A stretch of DNA of 64,000 bases from Physcia stellaris (GCA_018902385.1 JABSSW010000014.1:310001-374000), one strand, 5' to 3'; positions 23,968-36,867 are shown, numbered from the stretch's first letter. Program-made: numbers and translations. The notes: generated by a model not told the origin, from the letters alone.

Positions 23968-25600
23968 TTTTTAAGATGTTTGATCATTGAAACGAATTTT
24001 CAAATGCGTTTTTCGTAGTTTTTTCATTGAACGAAATAATAAAATTTTGACTCATTATATGATTTGTTCGAAATTTAATTTTTTTGTAAATTTTGTTGTT
24101 TAAAATGATTTCGATTCAATATTTTTCATTGATGAATTTTTCGTTTTTTTCGATGTCGATGTCATTCGATTGATACGTAAATTTCAACGAAATTTTTTTT
24201 TTTTTTTTTAAATATGATTTTTTCGAACAACGAAACGTGAAAAACATTGTGAATTCGTCAACGTTTGAATATATTTATGCGATATGTTTGATTTTTTATT
24301 GTATTCAATATTTTGAATAATTCGAAAAATTTTCATTTTAATTTTTTGTTGCGTTTGATACGAATATTTTTGACGTTGACGTTGACGTAATTATTTACGT
24401 CGAAATTCATCAATTTGATTTTTGCATTTTTGTATTTGATTTGTTGTTTCTGAACGTAAACTAGATTGATTTTCAGTATTTTCATCAATTCGATCAACTT
24501 TTCGACATGTTTTTTAGCAAATTTGAATTTAATTTTAAAATTTGCAAAATTTTCGAAAAACATTTTGAACGTGTATTTTTGCATCGTTTCAAACGATGAT
24601 ATTTGCGTGAACGCATATTTATTATTGTTATAAACAAATTCAATCATCGACAATAATTTTATTCAATCATTTTGTTCGAAATTGACATAAATTTTGAAAT
24701 ATTGTTTCATGATTGAATTTTGTCGTTTCGTTTGATCATTTGTTTGCGAATAATAAATCGTGAATAATTTCAATTTTATTTTCAAAACATAACACAAAAC
24801 GTCATGATATTTAACGATAAAAATCGAATTTTTGTTTGTTGTTATCGACGACGAAAAATCATGAAATTTAATGATTTTTCGAATTAAAATTTCGACGAAA
24901 TTTTTTGCGATCATCGTTTTCGTGATTGAAATATAATGTGTCATTTTGATCAAACGATTTATCACGACGAATATTGCATTATACGTCGTTTCATTTCATG
25001 TTTTGTTTTTTGAAAAATTTGTTACGAAATTCATTGTAAAATTAACTCATTTGAATTTCGATATAGAAAAAAACGAAAGTTTTTCATATGATTTGTGACG
25101 AAATGTTTTGTTTTTTTTGCAAATTGCACATGTTTCGCAATATTTTTTTATTTGTGTTCGCATGTTCGAATCGTGTTCGACGTTTTTTTCGAAATTGTTT
25201 CGTTTTTGATTAAATCAATAATATTTTTTTCGTATCAATTCGAAAATACGTTTTATTTCGAAATGATCGACGAAAAAATTGTCATGATTCGTTTTTATGA
25301 CATTTTTTTTCAAATTTGACGAAACGTACAAACAATCATCGTGTCACAATATTTTTTTTTCGTTTTGTCAATGCGAATGTGACATATCAAAAATAATTAA
25401 TTTTTGTTTCATTTGAATCGCGCATGGATTTTGATTTAACAATAAACGTATCAATTCGACGAAATTGTCAATGATTTTATTGTCGTATGCAACATCATGT
25501 TCGTGAATATGTTTTTTTGCAAACATTTCGTTGATCGATTGAAAAATCGTTACATTATTCAATATTAATATTTTTCATTCATCGATGATCACGTTTGATA
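23968..25600 (-). pseudogene. Gypsy-C integrase remnant
   Basis: 24333-24653 and 24663-24965 are integrase core and C-terminus (YNNNKYAFTQISSFE, YYSQTNDQTKRQN). 25368-25562 fits the upstream zinc-binding part. The chromo-like tail reaches the Gypsy-D insertion. Fossil. Confidence 0.75.
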
Positions 25601-26199
25601 CACATTTTTGAAAATCAAAAAAATCATTCGCAAATTTGTTTTTTTCATTATTGAGTTCGAACATCGTTGCTTTAATTTCGCTCACGCAAATTTGAAATTC
25701 GTTCGAAATCGATTACAAAAATTGTCGCAAACGCGTCAAAATTTGATGATTGTTTTCAATTTTTTTTTTAATTGTGATCATATGATCAAATTGTCGAAAC
25801 AAATCGTTTGCAAAATTCTTGTTGTCAAAACGATAATCGATGACGAAATTGTAACGAAACAATTTTTGCGTTCATCGTATTTGTCGAAATGATAATTTCG
25901 TTGTAATCATAAAACGATTGAGATTTCGATGATTCGTCAAAACGAATATTTGTTTTTTCGTTTTTTCGAAATAGTGACGTCATTGTTTGAATGCGAAAAT
26001 TATAATTAAAAGTTTTTTGTCGTGAATTTCATAATTACATTTCGTTGAAATCATTTTTTTGAAAAAATAAATTATTGAATGTCAATGATTTTGATCGTTT
26101 GATTGACAAAAAATTTCATTTATTGTTTTGTTCGAAACGTCGATTTTCACACGTATGAATTTAATCGAATCGAAATGTTGCAAAATAAATGTTTTCAAA

Positions 26200-28003
26200 A
26201 ATGCATTTCGTAAACGTTTGAAAATTTCGTAAATTTCGAAAATCAAAAAATCATTCGACAATCGTTTTTTGTTGTGATTTTTGTTTCGATTTTTGTTCGA
26301 ATTACGTTTTCGTTTGATTTTTTTTTATGAAATTTTGTTGATTTTTTTAGCATTGAAATTAAAAATAATGTCAATTTATTGAAATTTTTGATGAATCGTC
26401 TATAGAAATTGCACAATTCAAAAAATTTCAAAATTTCTGACACGTTTCTGAAAATCGATCATTTTTATATGATTTCGATTTTATTTTTTTGCATTTGTAT
26501 TTTTTTTGAAAATACAACGAAATTTAAAAAATCAATGTTGTTTTTGAAAAATTTACATTTTTTCATATTGATGAAAAATTTGTGTTTTCGCAAACGATTT
26601 AAAATTCATTTGACGTTTTCGATGTGTTGTTTTTCGTTTATAAAATATATGATTATATCATTTAAATAAATTATAACAATAAAATCGAATCGTTCGATCA
26701 AAATTTTATTGATAAAATTTTGAAACGTCGCAAATGCATTAATTAAATCGAAAAACAAAACGATATATTCAAAATGCTCATATCGTGTTTTGAACGTCGT
26801 TTTTCACTCATCATCTTTTCTGATACGTAGTTTATTGTATGCTGCTATCATATCAAGACTTGTATAGATGCGAATCTTGTTCAGACGATTTAGACTTTCA
26901 TCGATTAACGACAAAAAATATTTATTTTTAATCGTCAAGAGATTCAAGCTTCTGTAATTCACACACAATTTCAGAGTTTCGTTTTTTTTCTTGACGAACA
27001 GAATTGATGCTTCGATTGAGAAAATGAAAAATCTGATAAAATCGTTCTTGAAATGTTTATTTAAATAAGTTCGCAATATTTTGAGCTCGTTTTCTGACAA
27101 TGAATAGATGAAATCATAAAAAAACTTCTTGTTTGATTTCAAATCAATGACATGATCGTTTGATTCATGATCAAATAATTCGTATGTTTTGTTTTCATTT
27201 GTCAAATCAGCGAATTTCTTTAAAATTTCGAATATGATGATTTTGATATTTGATTTATTTTTCATTTTCGCGAAAGTCGAATCAATTTGTGCTCGTCGTT
27301 CGATGTGAACGTTATTCATGTTCGTTTTTTCGTCACGAAAAACTCGTACGAACATGACGAAATTTTGTTTCTTGTCATCGACGATAGCGTTGACTAGTTC
27401 TTTTGACTCGATTTTCTCGATACGATTTACGATGAAAAAAATTGATTTTACAATCAATGATCACGATTCGATTTTATCGATGTTTCAATTTATTTTTGCA
27501 TTTGATAATTGCATTCATGACAAATTTAACGTCATATTTCAAATTAAATTCGTTTTTACGAAATTATCATTGAAAAAACGATTCACATCGTTTTCGTTTT
27601 GCATTTCGAATTGCACGAAATAAACGTCATAAATTTTGAAAAAATGATTATCGATAATCATTGTTTCGCAATTAAACACGTTGAATGATTTTAATTCGAA
27701 TTGTTTAACAAAAATATTATTTATCAAATTGATTTTTGTTTTTGAATTCATGATTGTTTCGAATTTTAATTTGTTTTTTTCGTTTGATTTTTTATTTATT
27801 TTGATCATTGTTTTTTTGCATTTAGTCATGCGAAATTTTCTTCGACGACGTTTGACGTTTTTGATTTCGATATCGATCGTGAACAATTCATCAAAATTAA
27901 AATCAATTTCGTCATTTAGTATAAAATTTTTCATTGTGTTAATTTGATTGAAAATCATCAAATCGATTATTTTTTTGATTTCGAATCGAATGCTATTTTT
28001 CAT
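26200..28003 (-). pseudogene. Gypsy-C protease, reverse transcriptase and RNase H remnants
   Basis: 26804-27457 is an RT N-terminal half with LCVNYRSLNLLTIKNKY and YTSLDMIAAYNKLRI. 26243-26443 fits the RT-RNase H connection (LCNFYRRFIKNF). 27539-28003 is in protease position. Fossil. Confidence 0.8.
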
Positions 28004-28116
28004 GTATGTTTTTACGACTTTTTATTTTTACAATTTTTGAAAATACAATTTGATTTGTCGCAATTTTTGCATTTATTGTTGTTCACAATATTTTTGAATT
28101 CATTTTTGATTCAACG

Positions 28117-29078
28117 TCATAATTTTTTGAATTTGATTGATTTTTGATTAAAATTATCAGATTTGAATTTTTTATCGTTTTTTTTTTTACGATTTTTGTT
28201 GAATCGAAACTGATTATTATTTTTTTTTTCGTCGAAGTTTTTTTCGTTTTTTTTGCGCTTATTATAATCGTTTTTAAATTTATTTTTGTTTAAATTGCGT
28301 TGTTTTTTGTGCTCATTATTCTTTCGACATTTGAAACGTTTCAAAATTTCATTTTTGTTGTTTTCGATATTTTGTTTTGCAAAAAAGTTTTGATTGTTTT
28401 GAATGAAATTCAAGATGAAATTCTGTAATTTTATTGCAAATGAAAATTTCATGATAAAATGTAAATTCGCAACGAAAACAATACGATAAATATCGTAATT
28501 TCGTATTGATTGATTGATTCGTTGTTTATAAATTCTATATTTTTGAAAATTGTTTTTCTTTTTAGTGAAGATTTTTTGAATGTTTTTTTTGAAAAAGTCA
28601 ACATATTTTTTTCATGTATATTTTTTATTTGAATTGTTTTTGACTTTAACATTTCACAACAATTGAACATTAAATTTTCTTTTCAAAAAAATGACGACAA
28701 AAAAAAAATTGATTTTGTTTGAATTTTCGACGTATTCGTTCGTTTGATTTATGTCGAATTGATTTTTCATTTTTCAAACGTATTGAATTCATTTTTTGTA
28801 ATTGTTTTCTGAGAATAGATTTGATTTGTCGCTCATTACTTTGATGTAAAATGACTTTTTTTTGAAAATTGATGAAATGACTCGATTGCGTAATATTTCA
28901 TATCGAGCAATTTGTTGTTGAATATATGTTCGATATTTCTGCGAAATGACGTCTGATTTTGAAAAATCAAAAATCGATTCATTGATGTTCGTGAAAGAAA
29001 AAAAAACAAACATGCTGTTGATTTGATGTGTTGTATACACGAATGATGTTAATTTGATGATTATGATAGAAATTAAAA
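28117..29078 (-). pseudogene. Gypsy-C gag remnant
   Basis: 28117-28452 is a Lys/Asn/Arg-rich nucleocapsid-like segment. 28449-28670 and 28789-29103 lie in gag position next to the 5' LTR. Low sequence specificity after decay. Fossil. Confidence 0.5.
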
Positions 29079-29373
29079 TGTAAAATACGAAATGTGACAT
29101 CAAAAATGTATAATTTCTAATTGATAATTAAATTAATTTCTAAGAAATCAAAAATTCTAATCATTATTTTTTCGCTATATACAAATGTACGAATAAAAAA
29201 AATAAAAAATTTCAATTGCAAATCATTCGATTTGTTGTTTGTTGTTGTATAAAAAAGTGCAAACAACATTTTTTCGAATTCGATGTTTGTTTTGCATGTG
29301 ATCATGATGCATATTTCGATTTTATCGAAATTCGATCATATTTTATGTCGATTTGAATTTTGAATGTTTTATA
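29079..29373 (-). repeat. Gypsy-C LTR (5' LTR in element orientation)
   Basis: 295 bp, followed by target copy TTTTG, after which Copia-B RNase H resumes. Confidence 0.88.
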
Positions 29374-29378
29374 TTTTG

Positions 29379-30697
29379 ATACAAATTTTTAATGTTGTGA
29401 TAAATCACATTAATGTGTTTTGATTGTTCATGAATATGTGCGTCTTTGATCAACAAATTGACGATTTGATTATTTTTCAAAAATTGTATTAATGAACAAA
29501 TTTCATGTTTATCGTTTTGAATGATTGCTATTTGATTCAATTCGATTTCAAAATATTTGATGAAATTCAAATCACGAAAAAATTGTGTTATTCATAATTT
29601 TTTTTAACGCATGTCGATAAAATTATATATTCGATTTCAATGATTGAAATAACGATCGATTTTTGTTTACGATTCATTCACGATATTGATTTTTCAACGA
29701 ACATGTAAACGTATTCGAAAATCGATTTTTTGTTTAATTTATCGATTGCGTAATCAAAATTCGAATAAATTTTGATTTTGAAATTTTCATTGTTGTTCAA
29801 TTTCAAATCGTATATAAAATTTAAATCGATGATCGATCGAATATAACGAAACAAAATTTTCATTGTTTTATCGTGATGTTTCGCAAAATTATTGAAATAT
29901 TGACTTAATCGTTTTAATACGAAAACTATATTTGAACGAATATGTATGACAACATACATGAATTTTTCAATTTTGTGTTGATAATTTTTTGAATCAATTC
30001 GTTCGTCGTTCGATTCAATTGATTTGAATGAATCGTAATCGTTCATGAATAATTTCGTGCGTTCGTGTTTATCGATATTCATATGCAATTCATTCAATAT
30101 TTCGTTCAAATAATAAATTTGATTTAATCGAATAATTCGTTTTTTACGATCGCGAATGATTTTAATGTCAAAAAATTTTTTCATTTTTTTCAAATTCTTG
30201 ACTTTGAATATTCGTTTGAATTCATTTTTGAATCAATTGATTTGCTCGTTGAATTTGACGACAACAAAAATGTCGTTCACGTAAAAAAACAATATGATTT
30301 TTCGTTTTTTATGACGAAATATGCAAAAATCAATCGAAATCTGTTCGAAATTCAATTTATGCAATTTTTTCACGCAACGCTCGTGTCAATTTTTAATTGT
30401 TTGTTTCAATTCATAAAAATTTCGACGAATCAAAAATGTTTGTTCAAAAAATAAATTCACGTCGAATAACGATTTCATGTAAATTATTTTTTTTAAAAAT
30501 GATTTCGTGAAAATATTGTTGACGTTTATTTGATAACATTCGAAATTTTTCAACGCAACGATAACAAAAAACAGACGAAAAATATCGAATTTGACAATTG
30601 AAACAAAAATATTTGTATAATCGATTTCATACATTTGCGAAAAATCTTTTGTAACGAATTTGATTTTTAATTTGTTCAATGTATCATTCACATGCAT
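29379..30697 (-). pseudogene. Copia-B reverse transcriptase and RNase H remnant
   Basis: 30386-30697 is Copia RT (KFVTKDFSQMYEIDYTNIF). 29678-30193 holds the RT end and link to RNase H (SQYFNNFAKHHDKTMKILFRYI). 29379-29570 is RNase H up to the Gypsy-C insertion. Fossil. Confidence 0.8.
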
Positions 30698-30899
30698 TTT
30701 GATTTTGAATATTCATTTATTGATGACGATATTGACGTTTTTCGATAAAATGACAACGTTTCAAATTTCATTGATTATTAACGTTGTCAATTCGATTTGA
30801 ATAATTTTAAATCAAAATTTGTTTCAAATAAAATTATTGACGATTTTTTGATAATTTTCGAATACAAATATGATTAATTTTTCAACGAATTGTCGATTT

Positions 30900-32280
30900 G
30901 TTTTTTTTGTTATTACAAACAAAATTCATTCATCATGTTTGCACATATCGAAATTTTCGATCAAAAAAATTATCATAACGCGTGCAATTTTGTTGCGATG
31001 TTCATTTCGTTTTTTTTCATTCGTGATATTTCGTTTGCGTTTGAAAATTGTCACGTGAAAAAATTGTTGTATCATGCGTGAAAATTTGATAAAAAATGTT
31101 AATTTAACGCGCGTTTGAATTGTCGATTTTGTCGTAAACTCGTTAATTTCGTTTTTTTCATTCGATGTATCGATGAATTCATTATCGTTTTTTTTTGTGT
31201 GCATTGATTGAATTTTTTTTTGTTTTTCGAAATCATCAACGCAACAAAAATCGAAATTTTCGCAAAAATTGATGCAACAAAAATTGATGTAAACGTCGAT
31301 GTCATCGAAACGATTACAAATGCAATAATTATTTTGCGTAATTTTTCGACAAATCGTTTTTCAAATAATTCGTTCATCGTAATCGTAAACAAATTCAACG
31401 ATTCATTTTTTCATTTTTCATATTCAAAAAACATTATTTTGTGATATTTGATAATATCACGACGATCGAAAATTCATATTTTGTATTGAATTGTGATGTT
31501 TTCGTCATAATTCATGAACACGTTCGATTTTTCTGTATTGACGAATTTATTTTTTTTATTTTTTTCAAACAATGATTTGATATCAACGAACGAATAACAT
31601 TTGCATTTTCAAATACGTATGTGATTTATCGACGATTTAATACTTGTTCAAATTTCAATAGAATTTGTTGAATTGTCGTCGATTATTGATTTCGTGTTCA
31701 TACGATTGCGAACATATATATTTGTTTTTTTTGTTTCAAATCAAAATTTTATAAACAATTTTGCATTTTGAATCATTGTTCGAATTTGATTTTCGAATGT
31801 TTTTATGACACGTTTTATTACATCGTTTTGAATGAAATTATACGAAACGATGTATTGTGAAACAATGTCGATAAATTCGCATCAAAAATCGAATATAAAT
31901 TTCAATTTTTTGACGTTGTTATAACGTATTGTTTGTAATTTTCGTTGAATTTTTAATTTCATTTTCAATTTTCATTTGTTGAAAATTTCAAAAACATCGA
32001 TTCGTTTGCGAAAAAATAAAATTCACGTTCGTCGAAAATGATTATTCACGATTTTTAAAAAATATTCGTAATCGAATTTTGAAACAAATAAAAATTCGCA
32101 AATATCAATAAATATCAATTTCAATATATGAGTTTTGCGTTCGATTAAACGACGATTATGTGCATTAATTATTTTCGTAATCGCATATATTTTACATAAA
32201 TCGTTGCGATTTTCGACGATAAAAATCGATTTGCGTAAAATTGTGATTTTGTACAAATTTCGAAATTTTGCAAATTTCAT
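30900..32280 (-). pseudogene. Copia-B integrase remnant
   Basis: 32023-32280 matches a Copia integrase N-terminus (KIYAITKIINAHNRRL, IDICEFL). 30926-31398 is the low-specificity spacer between integrase and RT. Fossil. Confidence 0.65.
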
Positions 32281-32298
32281 ATGATCAAAACGTCGATG

Positions 32299-33473
32299 TC
32301 ATAATTCGTATAAATCACGTTTTTTTTGATTAACATTTGAATCAATATTTGAATTAACATTTGAATCAATATTTGAATCAACATTCGATGATTGAAAATC
32401 GATTTCGATATCATTTCGAAAATCAATATTTGTATCGAACAAAATTTCGTTCGAATTCACGATTGTTGACATTGCAAATGAAACAAACAAAATTTTAAAA
32501 AATTCAATTGCAAACATTATGTTATTCGTTAACAATACGTATTTTTTAAATTTTGATGTAATTTTGTTTATTATGTAAATATTTTTTTGAACGAATGTTC
32601 GAAATATTTCAACGTTTTGTTTATTGCGCATGAACAAATTATCGTCATTGAAATTTTTTATTAAATTTTTTTTGATAAAATGTTTGTCGAATAAAAAATT
32701 GACGTCGAAATTAAATACATAAAACATTTTCGTTAACGTGTTTTTATCATTTTTGACGCGTATCGTCATTGAATCACATTGATTTGAATACAATTTTTTT
32801 CGATTTTGATCGTGCGTTTTTTAATCGATTTGAAAAATTCATTAAAAAATCGAAAATCGTCAATCATGTGTAACGAAACGTCGATATTTGCAATTCATAC
32901 GAATTTGAAAAATTTATTGATCAATTTTTTTGACAAAACGACGATTTTTTTCATATCGTTTTCATTGTTTGAATCGATGTCGATGTCGAAATTAAAATTG
33001 TTGTTAAACGAAAAAAAATTTGCGACGTTGTACGTTTTATGTTTTTTGTTTTTTTTTTTATTTTTGATTGTAAACAATTTTTTGATTTGTTGTTTTTTTG
33101 TTCATTTTTTTAATGTTTTCAAAAAATTGCATTCGACGATTCTGTGTGAATCGTCACAAAAAAAACAATTTTTAATTTTTTTCGTCATGATTTTGAAACG
33201 ACGACGAAAATTTTTATCAAAATTAAAAAATCGTCGTTGAAATATGCGATACGATTGACGACGATTGTTTTTGATTATTAACGTCGATTCGACGATTTTG
33301 TTCGCAATAAATTGTTTTTTTTTTGTTTGCAATTTTTGAATAAATTTATCGACATCGAAATTGTTTTGTACGTCGATTGCATCACGAATGACATCGTATT
33401 CGACAAACAAAAATGTTAAAAATGTTTGAAAACGACGTTTTGATTTGAACAAATTCATTATATTTGATTGCAT
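32299..33473 (-). pseudogene. Copia-B protease and gag zinc knuckle
   Basis: 33102-33473 ends in CFFCDDSHRIVEC, a CxxC...HxxxxC nucleocapsid knuckle. 32299-32793 fits the protease-pre-integrase span and ends with a short tandem repeat of Asn/Ser/Asp. 33,474-34,185 holds only decayed leader sequence. Fossil. Confidence 0.7.
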
Positions 33474-34185
33474 ATTTGTAATTTTGCAATTTTTTTGATG
33501 ATATCGATATAAACGATTTCAATGATTACGTTTGAAAACTTTGTGTAATTTATAAATTTTTGCAACAATTGTCGTTCAATTGTAACAAATTTTTGTTTGT
33601 ATTTGTTGACAAAAATTTTTCAAATTTTTTTAACAATTTTCAATTTCGTCATCAATTTTTGATCATCGTTATCGATACATTCGATGAATTGATATTGTGT
33701 TTTTGCGTCGAATTTTTTTTCAATTTTTTTTTCATCAAAATTCAAATCGACATTTTATTTTGATTTTCGAAAATTATTCGACAACAATTTCGACACATAA
33801 TTTGAATCGACGATTATTCAAATTTTTTCGTCGATAAATCATTGTTTTATTAATTTGAATCATTTTTCGCAATTTTGACGAATGAAAATATCGCAAACTC
33901 GACGCGCATTGAATTTATTGAATTCGAAATCGTTCATAATGCGTGATATGATATGTAAATATGTAAATTTTTTTTATTTGTTGTATTTCGTGAAATATTT
34001 TTACAATCGTTCGTTCATTCGTTGAATTAATAATCGAATTCGAATATGTAAAACATTTTTACAATTTTGACGCGATCGAATCGATGAAACATTTTCATTA
34101 TTGTTTGATTTTCGTGATTTCGTGATCGAACGATTGACGTTAACAATCACAAAAAATTTATGTTAATTCGAATTTCATAATTTAT

Positions 34186-34378
34186 TGAACGAATGTGAAT
34201 GATTGTCATTGCATTGCATACAATATTATCGAAATTACGTACAAAAATAAATACAATTTGATTGCGCAAATGTTTTTAATAATGATCGATTTTGACACGT
34301 TTCGTTTAGTCGATCAATCAGAAATTCTGATTTTATTCGTGTTCATATTTCAGTTTTTTGTCATCGTACTTTTCAACA
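34186..34378 (-). repeat. Copia-B LTR (5' LTR in element orientation)
   Basis: 193 bp, TGAACGAATGTG...TTTTCAACA, followed by target copy ATTAT. Confidence 0.88.
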
Positions 34379-34383
34379 ATTAT

Positions 34384-36500
34384 CGTTTTAACGAATTAAA
34401 TTTAATTCAATTCGTCAACGAATTTTTTTTGATTAACGATACGTTTGACATATCGCAAAACGATTTCACGAAAATAATGAATATCGAATCAAACAACGAC
34501 GAAAATGTATGAAAATTAACATTTACAAAATTTATTATCGATCGCGATACAAAAAAATTTCACAAACAAACGATTAAAAACGATTTTGAATCAAAATATT
34601 TATTTTTATTTGTTTCATTTTCGTCAAAAAATGAAAACACGTCAAATACGTTTGATTTTTCGTATTTTTCGTTACTTGTCGTTACAAAAAATTTCTCGTC
34701 ATTTGTCGTTGCAAAAACAATAAAAAAATTATTTTCGTTTGCATCGTCGTTGAAAAAAAAAATCGAAACATTGAACGAAAACAACGATTGACGAAATCAA
34801 TATTCAATTTGAAAAATTTATTCGCATTCGCAAATCAAATTCGTTTCGAAATTTCAATCATTATATTGTTTTAAAAAATGCATTCGCAAAAAAAAATGCG
34901 TTCATTTTATGAAACATTCATGATTTCAATGACGAAAAAAAAAAATCGCATCGTGACGATTTTTTCGTCGAATCACGTTTTTATTATCAAATGTTTCAAC
35001 ATTTTGAAATCGTCGACTTTTTACGAATCATTGACGTGAAAATCAAAACATTACAATCAAAACAAATTTGAAAAAAAATTTCATGAAATTATGTCAAACA
35101 AACAAAAAAAAATTTTATATTTATCACATGAATATTCAAATACAAATTCGACAACGAAAAATATTTGATAAAACACAAAATTCGATTGTGTGTTCGAAAA
35201 AATTTTCAACAAATCGAACAAAATGTTTACGCAATTACATTAATTATTAAAATTTTTCGAACATTAATGATTATAATTACAATTTTCGATTTGAATATTC
35301 GTCAATATGACGTAATCAATGCATTCGCAAATAACGATATCGACGAATTCATTTATTGCAAATCGTTTGACGATTGAAAAAAAACAAACAATATGTTATT
35401 TTTTTTATTGAAAACATTATACGAATTGAAACAGTTTTTAACATTATGATATCGACATTTGTCGATTACTTTTAACAATTTAAATTTAAAACAAATATTC
35501 GACATCGAATGTTTATTTATCAATGATTACATGATTTTATTTTTTTTCGTGAACGATATAACAATCATGTATTATTTTCAGTATTTTAAACAAGTTGACG
35601 TTTTCGAAAAAAAACTTTTCGAAATATACGAAATGAAAAACATCGACGAAATCGAATGATTTTTCAATATTCGCATTACACGCGATAAAAAACAACAAAC
35701 AACGTCGTTTTGTCAAAACAATTATATCAACAAATTCATCAACAAGTTCAACATTGACATGATTAAAAAAAAATCAAAATCATTTATATTCATTCATATT
35801 TCGATGATAAAAAATGAAAATAATGTTATTTTTCAAAAAATTCATATGTATCAACAGAAAATCGAATCAATCAATTTCGTTACAACAATCATTCGATCAA
35901 ATATGATCGTTGTTGCATCGTTATTATTTGAATATTTTACGAATTCATTTAAACATCATGCGAAACAAACGATTCGAACGTTAAAATATTTGACATACAT
36001 CAAATATTACGTCATCGTTTACAAAAATCAAACAAATTATATAATTTTCATTTTTTTAATTTCGTCAAATACGTCATTCGCAAACGATTTAAACATTCGT
36101 CAAAATTCAAATGAATATTGTTTTATGTTTTTCGACAATTTCATCGATTGAAAAATCACAAAACAAAAAACAATTACAATTAATTTCATCGAAATCGAAT
36201 TGTTGATCATGTCAATGACGATCAACATCAAAATATGATGAAATCGTTTTTTTGAATCAATATAAATGAACATAAAAAAATTCATTTATATTCAATGCGA
36301 TAATCGTCAAATTATACGAACGTTTATTATATTAACGATCAAATTAATCATTAAATTACGTCATGTCGATATACATCGTCATTGATTACGTCAAAAAATG
36401 CAAAAAAACACAATCAACATTCAATGAATTTTTACAGCGAGTATTTTGATCGACGATTTCATCAAAATTTTATCATTTCAAAAGCAAAAAACATTCGTGA
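34384..36500 (+). pseudogene. Copia-A reverse transcriptase and RNase H remnant
   Basis: RT motifs at 35165-35377 (IRQYDVINAFANNDIDE) and 35459-35659 (decayed YVDD region, then KLFEIYEMKNIDEIE). RNase H and its approach lie at 35759-36151 and up to 36,500 (IQCDNRQ...LRHVDIHRH). Plus strand, same family half as 8.5-11.6 kb. Fossil. Confidence 0.8.
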
Positions 36501-36647
36501 AGCTGATTGATTTGAAATCTATTTCGATATCAGATTCGAAAGAAAACGACGAATTCGATCAATCAAAAATCGCATAGATCGCATCGAAGAATAAAATAAA
36601 ACATCAAGAGTAGGACGAAATATCAGATATTTTTTCCTAAAGGGGTG

Positions 36648-36792
36648 TGTAGAACTAGATGGCCAATCAGGAGCCGCCAAGAGCTTAGTAACTAGTGCGC
36701 ACTCCAATGACATTAGATGCTAGAAACCATGTAAATTAGCACTCGATGGAACATCATGCAATCCATGATTTACGACTCCATGCAGTCTCACA
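36648..36792 (+). repeat. Copia-A right LTR (nearly unmutated copy)
   Basis: 145 bp, starts TGTAGAAC and ends TCTCACA, followed by target copy TCCTC. It keeps normal GC and all CpC/CpT sites that the left LTR lost, so it serves as the ancestral sequence. The AT-rich decay fades over about 200 bp just inside it (36,440-36,640). Confidence 0.9.
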
Positions 36793-36867
36793 TCCTCCGT
36801 TTCTCAAATGGAGAACCGCAACTTCAACTCCTCCAACCTCTCCCTCTCCCAGCCCCCTCCCCCTCCT

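Larger units (their letters stand above)
13383..29373 (-). mobile_element. Gypsy-C: LTR retrotransposon inserted in Copia-B RNase H (fossil)
   Basis: A Ty3/gypsy-type element in minus orientation with 295-bp LTRs (13383-13677 and 29079-29373). The left LTR reads TGTAAAATACG...TTTTACA; the right is the same except for a changed last dinucleotide. Exact TTTTG target duplication (13378-13382, 29374-29378). Read right to left: gag (28.1-29.08 kb), protease (27.5-28.0), reverse transcriptase (26.8-27.5), RNase H (about 26.2), integrase (24.3-25.6), then a chromo-like tail interrupted by Gypsy-D at 23,967. Broken many times. LTRs differ at 8 sites, all transitions (6 CpT, 2 CpA). Confidence 0.88.
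11627..34378 (-). mobile_element. Copia-B: LTR retrotransposon inserted in Copia-A (fossil)
   Basis: A Copia-type element in minus orientation with 193-bp LTRs (11627-11819 and 34186-34378), TG...CA ends and an exact ATTAT target duplication (11622-11626, 34379-34383). Read right to left: gag with zinc knuckle, protease, integrase, reverse transcriptase, RNase H. Gypsy-C interrupts it inside RNase H, with the RNase H tail at about 13.2-13.38 kb. A Helitron-like insert lies in its 3' part. Broken many times. The LTRs differ at 8 sites, all transitions (5 CpT, 3 CpA). Confidence 0.88.
7051..36792 (+). mobile_element. Copia-A: outermost LTR retrotransposon of the nested block (fossil)
   Basis: A Ty1/copia-type element in plus orientation, bounded by 145-bp LTRs (7051-7195 and 36648-36792) with TG...CA ends and a 5-bp target duplication (TTCTC left, TCCTC right). 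Its own sequence is in two main parts. The left part, 7.05-11.63 kb, has gag-like frames, protease, GAG-pre-integrase and integrase. The right part, 34.38-36.65 kb, has reverse transcriptase and RNase H. The 22.7 kb between is Copia-B with its passengers, and a TRIM sits in the left part. It is thoroughly broken, with many disruptions, and heavily AT-shifted. Original length was probably about 5 kb. It lies 76 bp beyond the stop of the GMC oxidoreductase gene. It is the oldest insertion in the nest by position. Confidence 0.9.

Noticed and set aside
7051-36792. Classic CpA-type RIP or simple methyl-CpG deamination as the cause of AT richness
   Set aside because: CA/TG and CG dinucleotides remain abundant and unchanged between LTR copies, while CC, CT and their complements are lost.
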